Source: Rubricoccus sp963708165
Lineage (GTDB): Bacteria > Bacteroidota > Rhodothermia > Rhodothermales > Rubricoccaceae
Assembly: GCA_963708165.1 (NCBI GenBank)
Contig: OY970187.1
Coordinates: forward strand, 2,108,001 to 2,172,000
Length of the DNA: 64,000 nt
Direction of reading: 5' to 3'
The position numbers and the translations under genes were made by a program. The notes under the pieces were generated by a model that searched no databases, had not been told where the DNA came from, and worked only from the letters and a program-made list of their open reading frames with translations. Positions 56,836 to 64,000 of this stretch are shown here, piece by piece (the first letter of the stretch is position 1; each line of letters starts with the position of its first letter).

Positions 56836-58431
56836 ATGTCCGCGCCCGTCCTCTGGTGGATCAAACGAGATATCCGCCTCGCCGACAACCCAGCGCTGAG
56901 CGCCGCCTTGGCCTCTGGCGAGACCGTGCTCCCGGTCTTCCTCTTCGAGCCCATCCTGCTCGACTCTGAGGAAACCAGCGCCTTCCACGTCGCGGCGTGG
57001 TGCGAGGCCCTCGTCGACCTTCGCCAGAGGCTCAACCACGCGGGCGGCGACCTGTTGGCGGTCCGGCTGGCGGCCATCGAAGCGCTTAGCCGGCTGCACG
57101 CGGCGACGGGCTTTACCGAGATGCACTCGCACGAGGAAGTCGGCAGCAGCATCACGTTCGCGCGCGACAAAGCCGTGGCCGCGTGGTGCGCCGACCACGG
57201 CGTCGCGTGGCACGAGCACCGGCAGACGGCCGTCTTCCGCGGCGCGCTGGACCGCAACAAGCGCTCGGCGCGCTGGAACGCCTTTATGAAGCAAGCGCCT
57301 CTGGCGCCGCCGCCAGAGACAGATCTCGCCCGGATGCGCGTCTCGCCAGAGGCCGCCGCCATCCAACCGTCCGAGCCTCTGGCGCCCGCCGCGTTTGGCC
57401 ATCCGCTGACCGAGGCGCAGGCCAAGCTTCGGCAGCCGGTTAGCGAGACGGCGGCGCACGCCACGATGACCGACTTTCTGGGCGACCGCGGCAAGTGCTA
57501 CTCGGGTGGCATCTCGTCGCCCAACCTCGCGTTCGTGTGCGGTTCGCGCTTTTCGGTCCACCTCGCGTGGGGCACGATGACCGGCCGTCAGGCCTACGCC
57601 GCGACCACGGCGCGAATCGCCGAGGTCAAGGGCGTCGCCTCGCCAGAGGCCACGCAGTGGAGCAAGTCGCTCCGCAGCTTCAAAAGCCGCCTCCACTGGC
57701 GCGACCACTTTATCCAGCGCCTGGAGACGGAGCCGCAGATGGAGTTCACGCCGCTCAACCCGGCCTACGAAGCACTCCCCACGCCCGGCGACGACCACCT
57801 CGATGCGTGGCTCGAAGGCCGCACCGGCTGGCCGCTCGTGGACGCGTGCATGCGCTGCGCCGCCCAGACCGGCTTCCTCAACTTCCGGATGCGCGCGATG
57901 ATCACGAGCGTAGCGGTCCACAGCCTGCGCATCGACTGGCGCAAGACGCTCTACCCAACGGCCCGCTTGTGGGCCGACTACGAGCCCGGTATCCACATCG
58001 CGCAGACGCAGATGCAGGCGGGCGTCGTCGGCATCAACCAACTCCGCGTCTACTCGCCCAACAAGCAACTGGAAGACCAGGACCCCGACGCCACGTTCGT
58101 CCGCCGCTGGGTGCCCGAACTGGCCGACACGCCGCCCCCAGCCATCCTCAAGCACCACGAGCGGCCTCTGGCGCACTACCCGGCGCCGCTCGTGGACTGG
58201 TGGGCCAACTCGAAGGAGATGAAGGCGGACTATTACGCGATCAAGGGCACGCCAGAGGCCAAGGAGCACGCTGAGCGCGTCTACGAGCGCCACGGCTCGC
58301 GCCGCCGCGCGGAGTCTCGGACGTGGAAGAGCAACGTCGGCCGCACGTCGAAGAAGACGGGCACGGCGAAGACAAAGAAGCCCAAGCCGCCGCCTGTCCC
58401 GAAGCCGGTCCCGCTTTTTCCTGACGAGTAG
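56836..58431 (+). CDS. Cryptochrome/photolyase family protein
   Basis: 531 residues. N-terminal Rossmann antenna domain (VLWWIKRDIRLADNPALSAA; LPVFLFEP), then the helical FAD domain with CYSGGISSPNLAFVCGSR, FKSRLHWRDHFIQRLETEPQ, GWPLVDACMRCAAQTGFLNF and DYEPGIHIAQTQMQAGVVGI. This belongs to the subgroup annotated as FAD-binding deoxyribodipyrimidine photolyase-like; whether it repairs CPDs or acts as a light sensor is unclear. A Lys/Pro tail of about 50 residues ends the protein. A class II photolyase gene follows at 58904. Confidence 0.88.
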   Translation: MSAPVLWWIKRDIRLADNPALSAALASGETVLPVFLFEPILLDSEETSAFHVAAWCEALVDLRQRLNHAGGDLLAVRLAAIEALSRLHAATGFTEMHSHEEVGSSITFARDKAVAAWCADHGVAWHEHRQTAVFRGALDRNKRSARWNAFMKQAPLAPPPETDLARMRVSPEAAAIQPSEPLAPAAFGHPLTEAQAKLRQPVSETAAHATMTDFLGDRGKCYSGGISSPNLAFVCGSRFSVHLAWGTMTGRQAYAATTARIAEVKGVASPEATQWSKSLRSFKSRLHWRDHFIQRLETEPQMEFTPLNPAYEALPTPGDDHLDAWLEGRTGWPLVDACMRCAAQTGFLNFRMRAMITSVAVHSLRIDWRKTLYPTARLWADYEPGIHIAQTQMQAGVVGINQLRVYSPNKQLEDQDPDATFVRRWVPELADTPPPAILKHHERPLAHYPAPLVDWWANSKEMKADYYAIKGTPEAKEHAERVYERHGSRRRAESRTWKSNVGRTSKKTGTAKTKKPKPPPVPKPVPLFPDE

Positions 58432-58593
58432 CGCCAGCGGCCTCTGGCGGGGCGTGCGCCTGGCGCGAACGTGCCTCCGGCGGGCGCGGTGCTCGGCTGG
58501 GACCCCCGAGGATGCTCGGCTCTCAGCTACGGACGGCCTCTGGCGTGATGCGAGCGTCTGAGTATCGAACGATCATACGGGGCTCGCATCCTC

Positions 58594-58704
58594 TGTCCCC
58601 CTAAACAGGGGGACAATCCACACCGCGCGTTGAACAGGCGGCCCAAGCGGCTGCGTATCTCGCCAGAGGCTGGATCTAGACTGTCCCCGCTTTGAGGGGG
58701 ACAG
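58594..58704. repeat. Pair of inverted CTGTCCCC hairpins
   Basis: TGTCCCCC-taaaca-GGGGGACA, then CTGTCCCC-gctttgag-GGGGACAG. Reverse-complementing the second gives nearly the first, so the two form a BIME-like inverted unit. Confidence 0.8.
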
Positions 58705-58825
58705 AGAACGCGACCCTCGAAAGCACAGCCAGCGCGCAATGCTTCGCCCAGCCTCTGGCGGCAGGCCGAAGCGCAAGCCCGAGCGTTCTCAGGGGGGTCT
58801 ACCCAGCCGAGCGCCGTCCTACAAA

Positions 58826-58843
58826 GCCTCTGGCGCCAGAGGC
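58826..58843. repeat. Decamer palindrome GCCTCTGGCGCCAGAGGC
   Basis: Perfect palindrome 60 bases upstream of the photolyase start. Confidence 0.9.
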
Positions 58844-58903
58844 TCGCATCCCTCTCCCATCCCGCATCCCCGCGCGCGAACGCGCGCGCCATCCCTCTTC
58901 CCC

Positions 58904-60388
58904 ATGGACGCCCTCGCCGCCCTCCGCCTCCGCACCCGCCGCCTGACGGAGACCCGCACCGCCGAGAGCGGCGACTACGTGCTGTGCTGGCTCATGCAGG
59001 CGCTCCGCGCCGAGGAGAACCCGACGCTCGACGCCGCCATCGCGCTGGGCAACGCCCGCTCCCTGCCCGTCGTGGTCGTCCACACGCTGGAGAACACGTA
59101 TCCGTACGCGAGCCACCGCCTGAGCCGGTTCATGCTGGAGGGCAGCCGCGAGCTAGAAGCGGGCGTGGTCGCCAGAGGCCTGCGCTTCGTGCGGTACGTG
59201 CGCCGGGCCTCTGGCGAGGAGAACGAAACCCAGAGCACCGCCGAGGTCGTCGGGCGCCTGGCCGAGCGCGCCGTGACGGTCGTCGTGGACGACATCCCGA
59301 CGTTCGTGACGCGCACCTACGCGGACGTCCTCGCGGCCAACATCGAGTGCGAGGTTCTGGCCGTCGATGCCTGCTGCGCCGTGCCCATGAACGCCTTTCC
59401 AGAGCCTCTGGCGACGACCAAAGCGTTCCGCGCCGCGCACACCAAGCTGCGCCCCGATCACCTCGGCCTGGACCTGCGCCAGACGCCAGAGGCCAACGCG
59501 TTCACCGGCGACCTCGACCTCGTCGAAACGCACCTCGCAGACCTCGGCGCCAGAGGCCTGGACGACCTCTGCGGCGAGCTGGGCATCGACATGAGCCTGC
59601 CGCCCGTCGAGCGCTGGAGCGGGTCGCGGGAGGCGGCGCTGGAGCGATTGCGGTTCGCCATTGAGCACGTCGTGCCGCGGTACAAGTGGACGCGCAACAA
59701 CCCGGCGCTGGAAAACGCGAGCGCCGAGATCTCGCCGTGGATGCACTTCGGCCAACTCAGCCCGCGCGAAGTCGCCGCGGCGACGCTAGAAGCGGAGGAA
59801 GCGGGCGCCGTGCATGCCGCCGCGCGGTGGAAGTTTTTGGACGAGACGCTGACGTGGCGCGAGTACTACCACCACCGCTGCCGTACCGTGCCGGGGTTCA
59901 ACAACTGGAGCGGTCTCCCCAAATACGCCCGCGAGACCATGCAGGCCCACGCCGACGACCCGCGTCCGCAGATCTACTCCGTCGACGAACTCCTCCACGG
60001 AAAAACCGACGACGACCTCTGGAACGCCGCCCAAAAGCAGTTCCTCCTGGATGGCTGGATGAACAACAACCTGCGCATGTACTGGGTCAAGCAGATCCAC
60101 AAGTGGCGCCCCACGCCAGAGGACGCCTGGGCGACGGCCTGCTACCTCAACGACCGCCTGAGCTACGACGGCCGCGACGCCTCCACCTACGGCGGCATCC
60201 GCTGGGGATTCGGAGAGGGCAAACCGTACGCGGAGAAGCCGATCTACGGGACGGTCTCGCGCAAGACCAGCGGCGCGCTGATGAAGCGCAAGGGCGTGCC
60301 GGTGTGGATCGAGCGCGAGGCCTCTCGCGAGACGCCGTACCGCGTGAATGTGCCGGACGCGCCGCCGGAATTCGAGCGGTACCTGTAG
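58904..60388 (+). CDS. Class II deoxyribodipyrimidine photolyase
   Basis: 494 residues. Uses light and FADH- to split cyclobutane pyrimidine dimers in DNA. Class II features: VLCWLMQALRAEENPTLDAA near the start, FLDETLTWREYYHHRCRTVP, LLDGWMNNNLRMYWVKQIHK (split here as WMNNNLRMYWVKQIHKW) and the class II block YLNDRLSYDGRDASTYGGIR. Start at ATG 58904 fits the family N-terminus. Decamers give Ala-Arg-Gly and Ala-Ser-Gly in loops. Together with the neighbour at 56836 it forms a light-repair pair, plausible for a surface-water organism. Confidence 0.9.
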   Translation: MDALAALRLRTRRLTETRTAESGDYVLCWLMQALRAEENPTLDAAIALGNARSLPVVVVHTLENTYPYASHRLSRFMLEGSRELEAGVVARGLRFVRYVRRASGEENETQSTAEVVGRLAERAVTVVVDDIPTFVTRTYADVLAANIECEVLAVDACCAVPMNAFPEPLATTKAFRAAHTKLRPDHLGLDLRQTPEANAFTGDLDLVETHLADLGARGLDDLCGELGIDMSLPPVERWSGSREAALERLRFAIEHVVPRYKWTRNNPALENASAEISPWMHFGQLSPREVAAATLEAEEAGAVHAAARWKFLDETLTWREYYHHRCRTVPGFNNWSGLPKYARETMQAHADDPRPQIYSVDELLHGKTDDDLWNAAQKQFLLDGWMNNNLRMYWVKQIHKWRPTPEDAWATACYLNDRLSYDGRDASTYGGIRWGFGEGKPYAEKPIYGTVSRKTSGALMKRKGVPVWIEREASRETPYRVNVPDAPPEFERYL

Positions 60389-60769
60389 GGGAGGGATATG
60401 GAGGGATGGGGGTGCGCCCGTCGCGCCAGAGGCCTCTGGCGGATGCAGTCCTTTTCGGCTCGTCTCCCAACCCCCGGCCGTCATTCCCGCGCACGCGGGA
60501 ATCCAGAGTGACGAACACCACAGGCGCCGGAGGCCTCCGGCGAACCAGGGAGAGAGAAGGCTAGGCGAGACCACCGTAGGCGTGCGTCCTCGGCTCTTGA
60601 GGTTGACTGGGGCTGCGTCCCGGTATTCTGGATTCCCGCCTTCGCGGGAATGACGCTGTAGGGTAAAGAGGCGCTCCTAGACCGGAGAGTGGGTGAGACA
60701 TGGGACTTCCAAATGCGCCTCTGGCGCCCAGAGGCCACGCCGCCCCGCCAGAGGCGAGTAGGTTTGGCT
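60389..60769. other. Gene-free region with BIME-like repeat
   Basis: 381 bases. Holds a decamer inverted pair (60424-60441), the inverted GTCATTCCCGC hairpins (60480-60654), and a variant pair CGCCGGAGGCCTCCGGCG (near 60525). Confidence 0.7.
60480..60654. repeat. Inverted pair of GTCATTCCCGC hairpin repeats
   Basis: A 28-base hairpin unit at 60480-60507 and its inverted copy at 60627-60654; arms match except three central bases. The unit (GTCATTCCCGCG...CGCGGGAAT) belongs to the kind of dispersed hairpin repeat seen in many bacteria. Confidence 0.85.
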
Positions 60770-61501
60770 ATGCCCGACCTCCTCCCGCTGTCGCTCGCCT
60801 TCGCCCTCGCCGCTATCCACGCGTTCGGGTGGCGTCTGCGCGGGCTGAGCGTGCTGCCGCGCAGCGCGTGGCTCTCGTTCGCGGGCGGCACGTCCGTCGC
60901 GTACGTGTTTGTGCATCTGCTGCCCGAGATGGCGCACCTGCAGGAGGCGCTCGCCGAGAGCGCGGGCGGGTTCGAACTCTTCGAGGCGCGGCACGTGTGG
61001 CTTCTGGCGCTGGCGGGGCTCGTGGTCTTCTACGGTCTGGAAAACCTAGCGTCGCGCTCGCGAGAGGAGGGCGACGACCCCGAAACGGACCGCACCGGTG
61101 CTGCCGTCTTCTGGGTCCATATGGCGAGCTACAGCGTCTACAACGTGCTCGTGGGCTACCTCCTCGCGTGGGGCGAGAGCCGGACGACGACGGGCGTGCT
61201 GCTGTTCGCGCTCGCGATGGCGTTTCACTTCGTCGTCAACGACACCGGCCTGCGGCACGATCACAAGCAGCGGTACCTGCACGTCGGGCGGTGGCTTCTG
61301 GCGGGAGCCGTCGTGCTGGGCTGTGGGCTGGGGTTTGTGACGCAGGTGAGCGAGGCGACGATCGCGGCGCTGCTCGGCATCCTCGGTGGCAGCGTCATCC
61401 TGAACGTGCTCAAGGAGGAGCTTCCGGAGGAGCGCGAGAGCCGGTTCTTGCCCTTTGTGGCGGGCGCGGTGGCGTACTCGGCGCTGCTGCTGCTGGTCTA
61501 G
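60770..61501 (+). CDS. ZIP-like membrane protein
   Basis: 243 residues, seven or so membrane segments. AFGWRLRGLSVLP, FAGGTSVAYVFVHLLPEMAH (His after the first pair, ZIP-like), then VHMASYSVYNVLVGYLLAWG, MAFHFVVNDTGLRHDHKQRY, and the last helices. The His/Glu and His/Asn positions resemble the metal-binding helices of ZIP divalent-cation transporters, though the family's usual HNxPEG block is not exact. Function in zinc or iron transport is likely but unproved. The TAG stop is fused to a decamer palindrome. Confidence 0.72.
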   Translation: MPDLLPLSLAFALAAIHAFGWRLRGLSVLPRSAWLSFAGGTSVAYVFVHLLPEMAHLQEALAESAGGFELFEARHVWLLALAGLVVFYGLENLASRSREEGDDPETDRTGAAVFWVHMASYSVYNVLVGYLLAWGESRTTTGVLLFALAMAFHFVVNDTGLRHDHKQRYLHVGRWLLAGAVVLGCGLGFVTQVSEATIAALLGILGGSVILNVLKEELPEERESRFLPFVAGAVAYSALLLLV

Positions 61502-61518
61502 CCTCTGGCGCCAGAGGC
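61501..61518. terminator. Decamer palindrome fused to the ZIP-like gene's stop codon
   Basis: GCCTCTGGCGCCAGAGGC begins with the G of TAG; no T-run. Confidence 0.6.
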
Positions 61519-61561
61519 TGCGGTGTGCGCGAGGGGGGAGAGGCGCAGCGCCCCCAGTCGA

Positions 61562-61712
61562 GTCATCCTGAGCGGAAGGAGCGGAGCGAGTGCAGCCGAA
61601 GGATCTCTGATGGGGCGCTCTCCCCCGCCAGGGGCCAGCGCTCTGGACGAAGCGTCACCCTCGGCAGAGATCCTTCGACTTCGACGGCTGCGCCGCCTCC
61701 GCTCAGGATGAC
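61562..61712. repeat. Inverted pair of GTCATCCTGAGCGG repeats
   Basis: A 48-base unit (61562-61609) and an imperfect inverted copy (61665-61712). Outer ends GTCATCCTGAGCGG and GAAGGATCTCTG match exactly. BIME-like, in a 313-base gap without a gene. Confidence 0.85.
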
Positions 61713-61814
61713 ACGGATCAGGCGGACGAAGTCGCCAGAGCACGCAAACCGTCGGGCCTCTGGCGATGGAACCGGGCGTAGCATCCCTCCATCCCCTGCA
61801 TCCCTCCGACTGCC

Positions 61815-63506
<1,692 letters not shown>

Positions 63507-63540
63507 GGCTCTGGCGCCAGAGGCTGACCCCCGAAATTTA

Positions 63541-63566
63541 CCGTAGGGGCGTATCGCATACGCCCC
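63541..63566 (+). repeat. REP-type hairpin with GTAG head, copy 1
   Basis: 26 bases starting CCGTAGGGGCGTATCGCATA: GTAG, then a GGGCGTA/TACGCCC stem. Identical in reverse complement to the copy at 63704. Confidence 0.9.
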
Positions 63567-63703
63567 TTTCCCAGCCAGGCGGCCTCTGGCGATGTGGACC
63601 ATGCGTTTCGCCCACACGCCAGAGGTCGATGGGATGTATCGCGGACGGGGCATGGCGGCGTGTGCGATACGTGGACGGCGGTTTGGGCCGGGCACTGAAG
63701 ACG

Positions 63704-63729
63704 GGGGCGTATGCGATACGCCCCTACGG
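63704..63729 (-). repeat. REP-type hairpin with GTAG head, copy 2 (inverted)
   Basis: Exact reverse complement of the 63541-63566 unit; ends two bases before the RAYT stop codon. A partial further copy (GTGTGCGATACGTGG) lies near 63660. Confidence 0.9.
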
Positions 63730-63731
63730 GG

Positions 63732-64000
63732 TCACAGGCGGTGTCTGTCGCGGCGCGTGGCGTCCAGAGCGTGCCATCGCGCCGGGTTTTCGGCGATGTA
63801 CCGGCGGACGTGGTCGGCCTCGCGCTCCGAGCGGACAACGCGGTCGAAGAATCCTCGCTGCCAGACCGGCCCCATCTCGCGGCCCTCGCGTTCCCAGGCG
63901 GCGCGCGTAACGGCGCCCTTGTACCCGCGCACAATCGCGGCCACATTCGCCGAAGGAGACCCGAACGCTCGTTCCTCGTCGCTCCCGCCAGAGGCCTCTG
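63732..64000 (-). CDS. REP-associated tyrosine transposase (RAYT), C-terminal part
   Basis: Runs off the right edge; at least 88 codons are in the window. The stretch VAAIVRGYKGAVTRAAWERE with PVWQRGFFDRVVRSEREADH and RRYIAENPARW is the C-terminal hallmark of Y1-family RAYTs (…GYKS.VTR…; WQR.FYDH.IR.E; YI..NP.RW). The catalytic HUH and Tyr lie mostly beyond the edge. RAYTs mobilise REP hairpins with a GTAG head; two such hairpins are directly downstream in inverted order. A decamer codes Glu-Ala-Ser-Gly at the edge. Confidence 0.85.
   Translation of the reverse strand, partial: EASGGSDEERAFGSPSANVAAIVRGYKGAVTRAAWEREGREMGPVWQRGFFDRVVRSEREADHVRRYIAENPARWHALDATRRDRHRL

Larger units (their letters stand above)
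58432..58903. other. Gap with decamers and a BIME-like hairpin pair
   Basis: 472 bases without a gene. Contains two related hairpins in opposite orientation (58594-58615 and 58681-58704), a decamer palindrome (58826-58843) and a CATCCC-type repeat just before the next start. Confidence 0.7.

Noticed and set aside
54552..57494. A 980-codon minus-strand open frame opposite the STAND ATPase and photolyase genes
   Set aside because: It is antisense to two well-supported genes, is Arg/Ala/Gly-rich without any domain, and such long shadows are expected at this GC content.

Overview
The window is about 64 kb of chromosome with very high GC content (my impression is around 70 %). It comes from a member of the Bacteroidota/Rhodothermota group, and Rubricoccaceae-like Rhodothermales (Rubrivirga/Rubricoccus type) is my best guess. 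The lineage clues are a DUF4331 protein with a C-terminal type IX secretion sorting domain, a GWxTD-domain protein, a DUF2795 acidic protein, a TonB receptor with a carboxypeptidase-regulatory plug extension, and a class II photolyase. I see no rRNA, tRNA, CRISPR array, prophage or integrase.

Layout. 1-9.6 kb: a maltodextrin locus with a GH13 amylase (cut at the left edge), a secreted protein, a MalE-type lipoprotein, a MalF-type permease, a debranching-enzyme-like lipoprotein with a glucodextranase C-domain, and a MalG-type permease; no MalK ATPase is present. 9.6-23 kb: glycosyltransferase, CDP-alcohol phosphatidyltransferase, hybrid histidine kinase, cNMP-binding protein, PerM exporter-like protein, MBL-fold hydrolase, RlmD-type methyltransferase, FtsY, GWxTD protein. 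23-30 kb: fmt, a lipase, MoxR ATPase, HprK, M23 peptidase, DUF2795. 30-37 kb: SAM cycle (ahcY, metK) and fatty-acid synthesis (acpP, fabF, an SDR). 37-47 kb: envelope proteins (helix-hairpin-helix membrane protein, BON-OmpA protein), a diacylglycerol-kinase-like protein, a DciA-like protein and a Ser/Thr kinase with TPRs. 46.7-56.6 kb: a minus-strand group DUF4331 - TPR - His-rich - TonB receptor, facing a divergent STAND-type ATPase with a C-terminal HTH. 56.8-64 kb: two photolyase/cryptochrome genes, a ZIP-like membrane protein, phosphoglucomutase, and the 3' end of a RAYT transposase next to its REP hairpins.

The dominant and least explained feature is a decamer, GCCTCTGGCG (reverse complement CGCCAGAGGC), scattered on both strands inside and between genes. 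I counted 21 exact copies of its 9-base core in 5,470-8,760, against roughly 0.03 per kb expected by base composition. Between genes it is often paired head to head into an 18-base palindrome, many times directly at stop codons. Inside genes it is read in all six frames (Ala-Ser-Gly, Pro-Leu-Ala, Leu-Trp-Arg, Pro-Glu-Ala, Ala-Arg-Gly, Arg-Gln-Arg), mostly in linkers, loops, signal peptides and tails. The pattern resembles DNA-uptake sequences (Neisseria DUS, Haemophilus USS) or cyanobacterial HIP1. I know of no description of it, but could not search.

Seven genes appear broken by a single-base shift, mostly in G/C runs. This suggests base-level errors in the assembly more than real decay, so these loci are annotated as single genes with the shift position given.
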